From: Betaproteobacteria bacterium
GTDB taxonomy: Bacteria > Pseudomonadota > Gammaproteobacteria > Burkholderiales > Casimicrobiaceae
Assembly (NCBI GenBank): GCA_016716425.1
Contig: JADJWJ010000020.1
Coordinates: 124,001 to 188,000 of the forward strand
Reading direction: 5' to 3'
DNA: 64,000 bases
Part shown: positions 34,789-43,872 of the stretch, piece by piece
Position numbering within the stretch: position 1 is the stretch's first letter
Layout: every line of letters begins with the position of its first letter
Program-made: the position numbers and the translations under genes
Notes under the pieces: generated by a model
What the model saw: the letters and a program-made list of their open reading frames with translations, nothing else
The model's database searches: none
Told to the model about the DNA's origin: nothing

Positions 34789-35181
34789 ATGGACACCAGG
34801 TACGCATTCGGGACGGTCGTGACGATGGGCTTCGACCCCGCGTTGACGCGCGTGATCTGAGCGCTGCAGGCGGAGGGCTTTGGTGAACTTGCAGACATCG
34901 ATGTCGCGGCGACCATGAGAAAGGATCCTGATCGGGATATGCCGCCGTACCGGATCCTGGCTGCGTGCGACCCGATACTCGCGCACCGTGCGATCGAGGC
35001 CAAGCCGGCGATCTGGCCGTTGCTGCCGGATGACGTCGTCGTGCGTCAGGACCAGAACGGCAGCGTGCGCGTCGAGTTCATGGATCCCGAAGCCGTGCTC
35101 GATCCGGTGGGCAAGCCCGAGTTCGATCGCGTGGCCGGCGTTGTGCGACCGCGGTTTCAATGGGCCATGGCTGCACTGTAG
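34789..35181 (+). pseudogene. DUF302 gene interrupted by in-frame TGA
   Basis: From ATG 34789 (ribosome site GGAGGGA about 11 bases upstream) the frame reads MDTRYAFGTVVTMGFDPALT, then a TGA at 34858-34860, then continues without further stops as ALQAEGFGELADIDVAATMR through LAACDPILAHRAIEAKPAIW to RFQWAMAAL. The two parts align head to tail with the DUF302 fold (family pattern YGFSKTV..AVERV.EALKAEGFGVL.EIDVKATLK). One base change (CGA or GAA-type codon to TGA) would explain the stop. DUF302 proteins are often linked to redox and metal operons; their function is unknown. An internal start at 34915 could make a 3' fragment. Confidence 0.88.
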
Positions 35182-35232
35182 CCGGAGCGAATGCGAAGCC
35201 ATTGACCCATCGGCCTTCGTGAAGGAGTTTCC

Positions 35233-36078
35233 ATGAGAATGCCGCGTACTCCGATCCTTGCCGCATTGCTGGGCATGCTGTTCGCCGTGACAACTCCGTC
35301 GCCGGCCCAGGCACCGCCGCAAGATGCAATCGTTCCAACAGATGCCGAAGTGCGCGAACTCGAACGGCAGATCGGGTCGCTGCAGCAGCAACTCGACAGC
35401 CTGAAGACCGCGCCAAACACGGCGGCCAGCCAGCGGCTGATGGAACAGAACTGGCAAGGCATGCAGAACTACATCGGTCGCATGCATGACCGTTGGGACA
35501 TCGGCTATCCGTGGATGGCGGGGCGTCCGTGGTCGATGTGCGGCCCCGGCATGATGGTCAGCGGAAGGACGTCGTGGCCGGCTCCGCAAGGCATGACGCC
35601 CGAACAATACGGCGAGCAGATGAATTCCCTTGCACGGCGGATGCAGGAGCAGATGCGCCGGATCGCGCGGACGACCGACCCACAGGAGCGCCAGCGCCTC
35701 ATGCAGGAGCACTGGGAGAGCATGTACCGCGATATGCAGGCGACGCGGGGCATGGGCTGGATGTGGGAGGATGGGCCGATGATGGGCCGCGGGACGATGC
35801 ATGGCGGTATGATGCAACGCGGCATGGGTTCGGGTGTTTCGCCGCCAGGTGCGAACGTGCTGCCCGACGCCGAGTCCCCTGGCGCGAAACTCGTCGCGAC
35901 GTACTGTGTGCAATGCCACACGGCGCCTCGCCCCGCGCTCCACACGGCGGATGAGTGGTCAGGCGTCACCCAGCGGATGTACACGCACATGACAGGCGGG
36001 TGGCGTGGCATCCGGACTCCCGCCGTAGAGGAGATGAAGACCATCGTCGAGTACATGCGGAAGTACGCACGCCGGTGA
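35233..36078 (+). CDS. Met-rich exported c-type cytochrome with coiled coil
   Basis: A 281-residue secreted protein, start ATG with GAAGGAG 8 bases upstream. Residues 1-26 are a signal peptide ending AQA. Residues about 35-60 form a coiled coil (VRELERQIGSLQQQLDSLK). Residues about 75-205 are unusually rich in Met, Arg, Trp and Gln (MGWMWEDGPMMGRGTMHGG and MMQRGMGSG), recalling Cu(I)-binding methionine clusters. The C-terminal domain carries one haem site CVQCH (about 225-229) and a distal region YTHMTGGWRGI with candidate Met ligands. It may bind copper and accept or donate electrons for the nearby oxidase. I know no named family with this layout. Confidence 0.85.
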   Translation: MRMPRTPILAALLGMLFAVTTPSPAQAPPQDAIVPTDAEVRELERQIGSLQQQLDSLKTAPNTAASQRLMEQNWQGMQNYIGRMHDRWDIGYPWMAGRPWSMCGPGMMVSGRTSWPAPQGMTPEQYGEQMNSLARRMQEQMRRIARTTDPQERQRLMQEHWESMYRDMQATRGMGWMWEDGPMMGRGTMHGGMMQRGMGSGVSPPGANVLPDAESPGAKLVATYCVQCHTAPRPALHTADEWSGVTQRMYTHMTGGWRGIRTPAVEEMKTIVEYMRKYARR

Positions 36079-36446
36079 CTGCCAGATCAACGGGGCTCGA
36101 GATCCGGTCGTAGCGCACAAAGCCACGCGCTCGCCTCGGTGCGCGGGAACGGGCGGAATGGCCTCGCCGCGACGCAGTGCGGAGCGGCGAGCGATTGCAT
36201 CGTGCACGCCTTTCAGCGCCCGCACGCGACGGCACCCCTTTTTCGTGCGCATGCCACGGCGGCAGAGTGTGGTTGCACGCCCACCCTTATGCAACGCGGC
36301 ACCCGTTGCCGCCGCAGTGCGCCACGGACGCCGAACTGGCCGACATCAGGTGCATTGCCGCCCGCCAGCACTTCGGCAGGCAGGTTGCGCGCGCCGCTCC
36401 GGTCACGGCCGAACCTCGCTCGATTCGCCCATGCCCACACCAGTCG
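36079..36446. other. Non-coding gap, no feature recognised
   Basis: This 368-base region separates the plus-strand cytochrome from the minus-strand DsbA-like gene. Convergent terminators are expected, but no clear hairpin with a T run was seen. Short open frames lack ribosome sites. Confidence 0.45.
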
Positions 36447-37097
36447 TCATCGATACGCGGCGGTCACCTCGTCGCGAACAAGCTTCCGCAGTTCATTGAC
36501 GCCGAACGGTTCCAGGTGCTTGCCATTGACGTAGAAATCCGGCGTCTGCGCGACCTTGAGCGCCTTTGCGTCCGCCAGGTCCTGCGCCATGAGTTGCGCG
36601 ATGGCCGGGTTTTCCATGTCGCGCTGGAGCTGGTTCATGTTCAATCCCACGCCGCTTACGGAGGCCAGTACCGCTTCCGGTATTACCCGATGGTTGACCG
36701 CCCACTTGGATTGAGTAGCAAAGAGCGCTTCCAGTACTTCCCAGTACTTCTGCTGCTTCCGTGATGCCTCGAGGACGCGCACCGTGAAGTCGGCGCCCTT
36801 GTGAAGCGCGACATGCCGCACGGTGAGCCGGACCTTGCCTGGATACTCCGCGAGGATCGACTTCACGATGGGATAGAACGCCCTGCATCCTTCGCAGGCC
36901 GGGTCTAGGAACTCGACGATGTGGACCTTGGCGTCGGCAGGCCCGATGCTTGGCGAGCTGAAGCGGACGAGATTGGCCGCCGGGACGGGGATTGGTTGAC
37001 CAAAGGCAGCGGAGTTCAACAGCCAGAACGCTCCCATGCCGAGCATGCCGGCAAGCAGGCCGGCCGATACCGCGAACGACGTGACGTGCTTCATCAT
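36447..37097 (-). CDS. DsbA-family thiol oxidoreductase, first copy
   Basis: A 216-residue periplasmic protein with an N-terminal membrane or signal helix (about 7-30). The DsbA/thioredoxin fold begins at RFSSPSIGPADAKVHIVEFL and has the active pair CEGC in DPACEGCRAFYPIVK, an alpha-helical insertion and the cis-Pro strand TPDFYVNGKHLEPFG. It is a paralogue of the protein at 44387 (same FLDPAC-xx-C-R-x-YP and VRHA-xHKG blocks). CxGC or CxTC active sites in this fold suit oxidation or isomerisation. It pairs with a small exported protein upstream. Confidence 0.9.
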   Translation of the reverse strand: MMKHVTSFAVSAGLLAGMLGMGAFWLLNSAAFGQPIPVPAANLVRFSSPSIGPADAKVHIVEFLDPACEGCRAFYPIVKSILAEYPGKVRLTVRHVALHKGADFTVRVLEASRKQQKYWEVLEALFATQSKWAVNHRVIPEAVLASVSGVGLNMNQLQRDMENPAIAQLMAQDLADAKALKVAQTPDFYVNGKHLEPFGVNELRKLVRDEVTAAYR

Positions 37098-37229
37098 TTG
37101 GTTCCAGGTTCGATGCGCGGAATGCGGGCCGCGCGTTTGAGAGAAAACGGCAAGCGCCGTTGCAAGACATGCGCTGGGGGGGTGCAGCCGCCGGCACCCG
37201 GGTCAGGCACCGAGCGGGCGTGCTGCGGA

Positions 37230-37544
37230 TCACTCCGCAGGGGGCTTGCTGGGCGGTTCCAGGTGGTCCGGACAAATGCGCAGCGGTGCAAGCGGTGGCA
37301 CGAATGCGGCCGCGCCCACACCATCCGGCGATTGTGCAGACAGGGCGCCCGGGATCGCCGACACCTCTGCCAGCTGCAGCAGCAGGCAATCGCCTTCGCC
37401 AGGCGGTGTGTCGTATTGCGCAACACCTTCGACCGTAATGAAGGGTTCGGGCGCGCAGAGGACAGTCCCCACCGCAGCGAGCGCGCCGCTGCTCGCCAGC
37501 AGCAGCAGCAATAACGCAATCCAGCGCTTCCACCGGGTCGACAT
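37230..37544 (-). CDS. Small exported protein, DUF2946-like
   Basis: A 104-residue protein with a strong signal peptide (WIALLLLLLASSGALA at about 8-23). The mature part has a CAPEPFITVEG stretch, then GDCLLLQLAE, then a Pro-rich C-terminus (PPLAPLRICPDHLEPPSKP). The cysteines at about 30, 53 and 91 may pair or bind copper. The Pro/Leu-rich end recalls DUF2946 proteins, which often sit in copper-resistance clusters; this link is only suggestive. No clear ribosome site precedes the ATG, so the exact start is less sure. It precedes the DsbA-like gene on the same strand by 132 bases. Confidence 0.6.
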   Translation of the reverse strand: MSTRWKRWIALLLLLLASSGALAAVGTVLCAPEPFITVEGVAQYDTPPGEGDCLLLQLAEVSAIPGALSAQSPDGVGAAAFVPPLAPLRICPDHLEPPSKPPAE

Positions 37545-37912
37545 GGCCGGATTGTATCGTCCCGGGAAGGAATCGTCTCGTGCTGGCGAGGCCGCCCGAC
37601 ACGTCATGGCGACCCGTGTCGGCATGCCGGGCGGCGTACGCCTACCGGCAAGCCGACGCGACCGACATCCACGCACCGGACGTCTCGCATTTCGGTACGT
37701 GGCACGACTTGCGCGGAGAGAGCGTTGGTGAACCCGCTCTTGCGAGCGGTGGAGGCAACGGATGTGCGATCGCTGCATGGCCCCGAAGACGTCGTGAGGG
37801 GCAGGCCCGAAGCGGCCGGGGCGCAAAGCACGTACCGGTCCGGCGCCTTCCCATTTCGCGCCATGCAGCCCCATGCGGCTGCCGGGTGCCGCAGGAGGTT
37901 CCTCCGCTGCGG
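37545..37912. other. Non-coding gap upstream of copper-chaperone operon
   Basis: About 370 bases with only shadow reading frames between the divergent small exported gene and the MerR-type operator. No repeat or RNA signature was recognised. Confidence 0.4.
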
Positions 37913-37943
37913 TTGACTCTATAGTGACTGCAGGGGCCCCAAT
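37913..37943 (+). promoter_or_regulatory. MerR-type operator/promoter for chaperone-ATPase operon
   Basis: TTGACT (37913-37918) is followed by ctatagtgactgcag, a dyad typical of CadR/PbrR/ZntR sites, inside a spacer of about 19 bp, then a weak cccaat -10 (37938-37943). The half-site core tatagt-n-actgca recurs at 43881 upstream of the merR gene's divergent partner. It reads towards the PCu(A)C gene. Confidence 0.7.
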
Positions 37944-38092
37944 CCCGACTCGGACGCCCGGAGCCGTGGCATGCGGGCTCGAGTGACCCGCGACTGAAGT
38001 CGGTCTGCCGAAGCCCAAGCGCGCGCAAGATTCTCGTTGCCTTACCGCGGAACGCCGGGCCGGAACCCACGCAACCTTCTGAAAGGCAACGG

Positions 38093-38530
38093 ATGAGCCA
38101 CATCAACTTTCGCATCGTCGTCGTCGTACTTCTGGCCGCGTCAGCGTCGATCGCCAGAGCGGCGGATATCGAGGTCAAGGATGCATGGATTCGCCTTCTG
38201 CCTGCGGGCGTTCCCGCCGGTGGCTACATGACGATCCACAACGGGACCGGCCAGTCGATCGTCTTGACCGGTGCGAGTTCGGGCGCCTACGGACACGTCA
38301 TGCTGCACCGGACCGTGGAGCAGGGAGGCATCAGTCGCATGCTGCCGGTCGACCGCATCGAGATTCCGGCGGGGAGCACGCTGGCGTTCGCGCCCGGTGG
38401 ATACCACGTCATGCTGACGAAACCGAACTACGCCATTGCGGCGGGTGAACGTGTTCCGGTCACGCTGGAGTTCTCCGACAAGCACAGGATCACGGCCCGG
38501 TTCGACGTCCGCGGGCCGTCCGACAAATGA
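38093..38530 (+). CDS. PCu(A)C copper chaperone
   Basis: A periplasmic Cu(I) chaperone that delivers copper, for example to SCO1 and cytochrome oxidase. The 145-residue protein has a signal peptide (about 1-23). The family copper motif H-M-x10-M-x21-H-M is visible as HVMLHRTVEQGGISRML followed by GGYHVML; conserved IEVKDAWIRLLPAGVPAGGY opens the domain. The ribosome site GAAAGG lies just upstream. It is followed by a P-ATPase and SCO1, a sensible copper-handling order, although the ATPase is of a Zn/Cd/Pb type. It is under a MerR-type operator. Confidence 0.93.
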   Translation: MSHINFRIVVVVLLAASASIARAADIEVKDAWIRLLPAGVPAGGYMTIHNGTGQSIVLTGASSGAYGHVMLHRTVEQGGISRMLPVDRIEIPAGSTLAFAPGGYHVMLTKPNYAIAAGERVPVTLEFSDKHRITARFDVRGPSDK

Positions 38531-38636
38531 CGCCGGCGCCGAACCGCGGAGACCCGGTCGCGGCAACATCACCGGGCCGCCACGCGTGCCGCAGCGCGGT
38601 GCCTGCCACCGAGCCGCCCACGCAAAGCGACTGACC

Positions 38637-41039
38637 ATGCAGAAGCGAACGCAAGCGCCGAAAGGGACGTCGAGAGTACGGGACGACGAATCGGACCATG
38701 GTCCTTGCTTGCATGCGCACGCCGGCCATGCTCACGGCAATGGCGCGAGCCTCGGGCAGGACGAGGACGGCGGCCGAGGCGCGAGCAAGGACGGCAAGCG
38801 CAGTCGCGGCGACGTGCACGCCCCTGGCAATGGGCTGCCTGTCGATTGTTGCATCGCGGCCGACGACTCCCTGGCGAGACCCGCGGGCGGACCTGCCGAC
38901 GCGATGCCGGCGGATGCGAGACGCGTCCGCTATCGCATCGACAGGATGGATTGCCCGACCGAGGAAGCGCTGATCCGTCATCGGCTGGAGCCGATGCCCG
39001 GGATCGTTCGCCTGGACTTCAATCTGATGAGCCGGGAACTCGTCGTGTACCACCTGCTCGACGACGCGATTGCGATCCAGGCCGCGCTCGAACGCATCGA
39101 TATGGCGCCACAGTTGGTGGAGGCCGGCGCGCCGGTCGCCCTGGTTCCTCCGGCAATCGGCGCGCGGGAAAGGGCCTTGCTCGCCGTGGGGGGGGCGGCT
39201 GCGCTGGGCGCAGAGGCCATGGCCTGGATCACCGAGCAGGAAGCGTCCTGGCCCGTGATCACGCTGGCGCTGGTGTCCATCCTGAGCGCCGGATTGCCGA
39301 CGTTGCGCAAGGGGTGGATCGCTGTCCGGAGTCTCACGCTCAACATCTACTTTCTGATGTCGCTGGCGGTGCTCGGGGCCGTTGCCATCGGGAAGTGGCC
39401 GGAAGCCGCCATGGTGATCTTCCTCTTCGCGGTCGCCGAGGCGATCGAGGCGCTGTCGCTGGAGCGTGCGCGCAATGCGATCAACGCCCTCACGGTGCTT
39501 GCGCCGGAGATGGCCGAAGTCCGCGGCGATGGCGCCTGGATCGAGCGTCCGGTTGGTGACGTGCGTGTGGGAGAGCGCATACGCGTGCGCACGGGCTCGC
39601 GCGTCCCTCTCGACGCCCGGGTCGAAGACGGGCATGCCGCGCTGAACCAGGCACCCATCACCGGCGAGAGCCTGCCGGTGGACAAGAGCGCTGGCGATCC
39701 GCTCTACGCCGGAACCATCGTCACCAACGGCGTGCTGGAGGCGACCGTCATCGCCACGGCAGGAGAGAGTACGCTGGCGCGAATTGCCGCCGCGATCCAG
39801 GAGGCGCAGGCGCAGCGCGCTCCCACTCAACGCTTCGTAGACCGTTTCGCCCGCTACTACACACCCGCCGTCGTGGCCTTTGCCGTTGGCATGGTCGCCG
39901 CCGGAACGCTATTCGCCGGAGGCGACTGGACGGAGTGGGTCTATCGCGCAATGGTCATGCTCGTCATCGCCTGTCCTTGCGCACTGGTGGTTTCGACGCC
40001 GGTGACGGTGGTGAGTGGGCTGGCGGCGGCCGCGCAGCATGGCATCCTCGTGAAGGGCGGTGCCTTTCTCGAAAACGGACGCCGCTTGCGGGTAGTGGCG
40101 CTGGACAAGACAGGGACGCTGACCAAGGGCACGCCTTCCCTTACCGACGTAATCGCCTTCGGGGAATTGCCGCCGGACCAGGCGCTCCTGCTTGCGGCCA
40201 GCCTGGACGAACACAGCACCCATCCGGTTGCCCGTGCGCTGGTCGCGGGTTGCCGCGAGCGCCAGCCGCGGAGCAGCCTGCTCGCGGTCGACGCGTTTGT
40301 CGTCGTGAACGGTCGGGGTGTCCGTGGCGCGATCGACGGACGGACCTGGCAACTCGGAAACCACAGGATGATCGAGGAGCTCGGCATGTGTTCGCCGGCG
40401 CTCGAAGCGGTGATTGCCCCGTTGGAGGCATCGGGCAAGACCGCGGTAGTGCTGATCGGAGATTCAGGGCCGGTGGGCGTGTTCGGCGTCGCCGATACGA
40501 TCCGCCGCGAGAGCCTGGCGGCAATCAAGGCGCTTCGCAGGCTGAACGTTCATCCGGCGATGCTCACCGGCGACAATCCGGCCACGGCGAACGCGATCGC
40601 CGCCGAGGTCGGAATCACGGATGTGCGCGGGAACCTGCTCCCCGAGGACAAGCTGGCCGCGGTCGCCGAGCTCAAGGCCCGCCATGGCGATGCCGGAATG
40701 GTGGGCGACGGCGTGAACGATGCGCCTGCACTTGCCCGCGCCGACATCGGCTTTGCCATGGGCGCTGCAGGCACGGCGACCGCACTCGAAACCGCGGACG
40801 TCGCGATCATGGACGACGATCCGCGCAAGGTCGCGGACTTCATCGCGCTGAGCCACCGCACGGCGGCGATTCTCAAGCAGAACATCTCGCTCGCTCTGGG
40901 GATCAAGGCCGTGTTCTTCGTGCTCGCGCTGATCGGCCAGGCCACGCTGTGGATGGCCGTGTTCGCCGACATGGGCGCGAGTCTGCTCGTCGTGTTCAAC
41001 GGGCTGCGCCTGATGCGGTGGAAGGGCGCGCCCACATGA
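38637..41039 (+). CDS. P1B-type heavy-metal ATPase (Zn/Cd/Pb type)
   Basis: An efflux pump of 800 residues that uses ATP to expel heavy metals. The N-terminus is His-rich (GPCLHAHAGHAHGNG), a metal-buffering tail. One HMA domain carries YRIDRMDCPTEEALIRHRL (Cys at about 106), the MDCPTEE signature of Cd/Zn/Pb pumps. Eight helices are predicted, with CPC in ACPCALVVSTP (446-448), phosphorylation site DKTGTLTKG (Asp about 490), ATP-binding HPVARALVAG and hinge GDGVNDAPALARAD. The end GASLLVVFNGLRLMRWKG with a conserved Asp (ADMG) also fits the ZntA/CadA branch. The gene ends in ATGA overlap with SCO1. Confidence 0.93.
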   Translation: MQKRTQAPKGTSRVRDDESDHGPCLHAHAGHAHGNGASLGQDEDGGRGASKDGKRSRGDVHAPGNGLPVDCCIAADDSLARPAGGPADAMPADARRVRYRIDRMDCPTEEALIRHRLEPMPGIVRLDFNLMSRELVVYHLLDDAIAIQAALERIDMAPQLVEAGAPVALVPPAIGARERALLAVGGAAALGAEAMAWITEQEASWPVITLALVSILSAGLPTLRKGWIAVRSLTLNIYFLMSLAVLGAVAIGKWPEAAMVIFLFAVAEAIEALSLERARNAINALTVLAPEMAEVRGDGAWIERPVGDVRVGERIRVRTGSRVPLDARVEDGHAALNQAPITGESLPVDKSAGDPLYAGTIVTNGVLEATVIATAGESTLARIAAAIQEAQAQRAPTQRFVDRFARYYTPAVVAFAVGMVAAGTLFAGGDWTEWVYRAMVMLVIACPCALVVSTPVTVVSGLAAAAQHGILVKGGAFLENGRRLRVVALDKTGTLTKGTPSLTDVIAFGELPPDQALLLAASLDEHSTHPVARALVAGCRERQPRSSLLAVDAFVVVNGRGVRGAIDGRTWQLGNHRMIEELGMCSPALEAVIAPLEASGKTAVVLIGDSGPVGVFGVADTIRRESLAAIKALRRLNVHPAMLTGDNPATANAIAAEVGITDVRGNLLPEDKLAAVAELKARHGDAGMVGDGVNDAPALARADIGFAMGAAGTATALETADVAIMDDDPRKVADFIALSHRTAAILKQNISLALGIKAVFFVLALIGQATLWMAVFADMGASLLVVFNGLRLMRWKGAPT

Positions 41040-41728
41040 GCGGGAGCGGCACCCCATCGAAGGCGCCCGGTGCGTCCGGAATTGGGCGTGTCCATGCGGG
41101 AGGGCGAGGCGCGCGCGTACGTGCGCGCTCGATGGTCGTCGCAATCGTCGCATGTGCCGGATTCGTGACGCTCGGTATCGCCGCGTATCTGCTGTTCGAC
41201 GGACGAACGCCGGCACCGCAGTCGCGGTACCGGGGGATCGACGTTCTCGGCCAGATGCAGGCATCGTTTCGTCTGGTCGATACGACTGGAAGGATTCGGA
41301 CCCCGGCCGACTTCAGGGGAAAGCCGCTTGTCGTCTATTTCGGTTTCCTGAACTGCCCGGACGTGTGTCCCACGTTCCTGAACAAGATGAAAGCCGTGAA
41401 AGCCGCGCTGGCCAGTGACGGCGACGTCTTTCAGGTGGCTCTCGTCACGCTGGATCCGAGGCGCGACACGCCGGAGGCGATGCGGGACTACCTCGCGGTG
41501 TTCGATCCGGCGTACGTCGGATTGATTCCGCATCCGGGCGAACTCGACGCGCTGCTCGTGCGATTCAAGGCGTTCGCACAGACCGGCGCGCCTGACGCCA
41601 CAGGCAACTACACTGTCGACCACACGACGTTCGGCTATGTGTTCGACAAGGAGGCACGCCTGCGTTTGTTGATGCCGCACGAGTTGACCGTAGACGACTG
41701 GGTGCGCGATTTGCGGCAACTGTTGTGA
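41036..41728 (+). CDS. SCO1/SenC-family copper-thiol protein
   Basis: A membrane-anchored thioredoxin-fold protein that handles copper for oxidase CuA assembly or acts as a thiol reductase. The 230-residue product starts in an ATGA overlap with the ATPase gene. A single anchor helix (about 33-52) is followed by the SCO domain: FRLVDTTGRIRTPADFRGK, the copper pair in FLNCPDVCPTFLNKM (Cys-x3-Cys), the DPRRDTPEAM loop and the conserved metal His in NYTVDHTTFGYV. All three copper ligands are present. With PCu(A)C upstream it forms a typical copper-delivery pair. Confidence 0.92.
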   Translation: MSGSGTPSKAPGASGIGRVHAGGRGARVRARSMVVAIVACAGFVTLGIAAYLLFDGRTPAPQSRYRGIDVLGQMQASFRLVDTTGRIRTPADFRGKPLVVYFGFLNCPDVCPTFLNKMKAVKAALASDGDVFQVALVTLDPRRDTPEAMRDYLAVFDPAYVGLIPHPGELDALLVRFKAFAQTGAPDATGNYTVDHTTFGYVFDKEARLRLLMPHELTVDDWVRDLRQLL

Positions 41729-42089
41729 CGGGCATTGCATCATGGTCAGGAATGACTTGGACGACCTGCCGGGCCTGGTCCGTTCCGACACGGCATCTCC
41801 GCTCCGAACCGTCGGGTGAAGGTGCAGGTTCCATCGAGCCATCGCCACGCCAGTAGGGAACGCGGGCGACCCGGCAATGTGTGGCTGCGACTGGCGCGGC
41901 GAGGGAGTGCAGGCGATGGTTCGTTGCGAGGAACTGCCGCCCATGCTTCTGGCAGCAAGCCGGATGGCGACCGCCTACACGGGCGACGCACATCTCTCGC
42001 CACCTTCGTACGGATGCCGTGCGCATGCCAGGTGAAGCGCGTCCGCAGGGCACCGTGCCACCTGCGGCAAATCACGCGGAGTTGGAACG
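41729..42089. other. Non-coding gap, no feature recognised
   Basis: About 360 bases between SCO1 and the TlpA-like gene with no credible reading frame, repeat or terminator seen. Confidence 0.4.
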
Positions 42090-42617
42090 ATGAAGAAGCT
42101 GTACATACCACTGGTAGTGTTCGTGATTCTGGTGGGCTTCTTGTACGTAGGACTCGGCCGCAACCCGCGTGAGGTTCCCTCGCCGCTGATCGACAAGCCG
42201 GCGCCGCCGTTTCGGCTGGCGCAGTTGCACGAGCCGACGAAGATGCTCGGGACGGACGACATGCGGGGCCGGGTGTGGCTTCTCAACGTCTGGGCATCGT
42301 GGTGCGTGTCGTGCCGCGTCGAACATCCGCTCCTGGTGGAGCTCGCGAAGACCGGGGTCGTGCCGATCGTGGGACTCAACTACAAGGACAAGCCCGAGGA
42401 AGGCAAGACATGGCTCGCGCAGCTGGGGAATCCATATGTCGCATCGGTGATGGACACCGACGGACGGGTAGGCATCGACTTCGGTGTCTACGGGGTTCCG
42501 GAGACTTTTGTCATCGACAAGCAGGGCACGATCCGCTACAAGCACATCGGGCCGCTGACCGTCGAGTCGATCGAGAAGAAGATCCTGCCGATCGTCCGCC
42601 AGCTGCAGCGACCCTGA
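42090..42617 (+). CDS. TlpA/DsbE-family thioredoxin, CcmG-like
   Basis: A membrane-anchored reducing thioredoxin, 175 residues. One N-terminal helix (about 5-24, YIPLVVFVILVGFLYVGLG) anchors it. The fold shows FRLAQLHEPTKML, the active site WASWCVSCRVEHPLL (Cys-Val-Ser-Cys), GLNYKD and VYGVPETFVIDKQG with the cis-Pro, all DsbE/CcmG signatures. In cytochrome c maturation CcmG reduces apocytochrome; here no ccm genes are nearby, so it may serve the island cytochrome, the SCO pair or DsbA substrates. Confidence 0.92.
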   Translation: MKKLYIPLVVFVILVGFLYVGLGRNPREVPSPLIDKPAPPFRLAQLHEPTKMLGTDDMRGRVWLLNVWASWCVSCRVEHPLLVELAKTGVVPIVGLNYKDKPEEGKTWLAQLGNPYVASVMDTDGRVGIDFGVYGVPETFVIDKQGTIRYKHIGPLTVESIEKKILPIVRQLQRP

Positions 42618-43374
42618 GCTTCACCGCGACGCATGGGCCCGATCCCCGGTGCGCCCGATTCCGGAAATGCGGCGCGGGATGCCGCGAAGGCGACTGCGCC
42701 GGGGTCCGCATCCGCGCGGCGCGAAGCATGCAGGCATTGGCCTGACTCGGCACGCGACACTCCCAATGCCGGCGTGCGGGGCAAGGCAAGCGTCCGAACT
42801 GTCGGGGGGCCGGGCGCCTGAGGTTGCCGGGGGCATCGTGGCCGTCGGGAGTTCAGCCGCGCTGGTCGCCCCGTCCATGCGAATTGCCCGTGGCGCTCCG
42901 TGGTTCGCACGACGTGACGAAACGGGCAGTGAAGCGACCATGCTGACGGTTGCGTCGCCGGTGTTGCCGTTGGGTGGCTGTCTGTCGGTCACAAGGGCGC
43001 CGGTGACGAGTGACGACAGTTGACGCATCCCCGCGGGAAAGGGCGTGGCGCTGCCGGTCGACCCGAAGCATCCGGACCGTCACGGACCTGTGGCCGCCCG
43101 TCCGACTCGCGACGCACGCACGATGCGCTCCTGCAGGGTGATGGTGATCGTCATGGAAGCGCAGCGGCGCGTGGTTCTGGCGGCGGGCGTTTCGCCGCAC
43201 GCGCCGGCAAAAGCGCTTCGCGGGAGACACGCCCGTGCGACGCCGCGTGCAGCCCGCACGGTAGTCGCTGCAACCAGTTGCGGGAGCCAGAACGCCGTCC
43301 GCTCGAGAGGTAGGGGATCAACCGGCCGTCGGCCGTCACGCAAGGCAGGATTCGGTGTTTGCGCGCGCCGCTCC
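42618..43374. other. Large non-coding gap in the island
   Basis: About 750 bases with only low-quality shadow frames on both strands. No insertion sequence, repeat or RNA was recognised. Such a long silent stretch is unlike the tightly packed core and fits a degraded or recently assembled island. Confidence 0.45.
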
Positions 43375-43845
43375 TCATCGGTGGGTTCGGCCCAGGTCAC
43401 GATGGCCGTCCGCGCTCGCCGCGGCGTCGTGTGCCGGGGTGTGTGCCAGCGACCGCAAGATTCCGCAATCGCGGGCGGCACGCACGGCGCGACATCGGTC
43501 ACGAAGCTTCCTGAGCTCTCGTTCCAGCATCGTCAGCTGGTCAATTCGACGCGTCACATGAACGACGTGCTCGTCGAGAAGTGTATTGACTTCGTGGCAT
43601 TGCCGCTCCGGCGAATCCCGGAAGTCCAGCAACCGGCGAATCTCGTCATGCGACATGTCAAGCGATCGGCAGTTGCGGATGAACTGCAGCCGCTCGACGT
43701 GCTCCTGGCCGTAGATGCGGTAGTTTCCGCCGCTGCGCGGCGGGATGGGGAGTAGCCCCTCGCGCTCGTAGTACCGGATGGTCTGAACGCTGCACTGGGT
43801 GGTCTTGCCCAGCAATCCGATGGTCATGGTTCTGGCAGTTGTCAT
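43375..43845 (-). CDS. CadR/PbrR-type MerR metalloregulator
   Basis: A 156-residue activator of the MerR family that twists promoters with long spacers when it binds metal. The N-terminal helix-turn-helix is TIGLLGKTTQCSVQTIRYYE, followed by the wing NYRIYGQEHVERLQFIRNCR. The C-terminal metal site has conserved Cys: the Cys of ERQCHEVNTLLDEHV and the pair in KLRDRCRAVRAARDCGIL. This spacing matches cadmium/lead sensors. The C-terminus ends His-rich. It lies divergent to the DsbA copy, with a matching operator between them, and a second operator lies upstream of the chaperone-ATPase genes. Confidence 0.9.
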   Translation of the reverse strand: MTTARTMTIGLLGKTTQCSVQTIRYYEREGLLPIPPRSGGNYRIYGQEHVERLQFIRNCRSLDMSHDEIRRLLDFRDSPERQCHEVNTLLDEHVVHVTRRIDQLTMLERELRKLRDRCRAVRAARDCGILRSLAHTPAHDAAASADGHRDLGRTHR

Positions 43846-43872
43846 GGCGCGAGATCCTCGCAGATTCCAAGC

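Noticed and set aside
34858..34860. TGA in the DUF302 gene as selenocysteine
   Set aside because: No bacterial SECIS-like hairpin directly follows and DUF302 is not a known selenoprotein family.
42618..43374. Short ORFs on both strands of the island gap
   Set aside because: No ribosome sites, no domain-like sequence and no hydrophobic or signal pattern.
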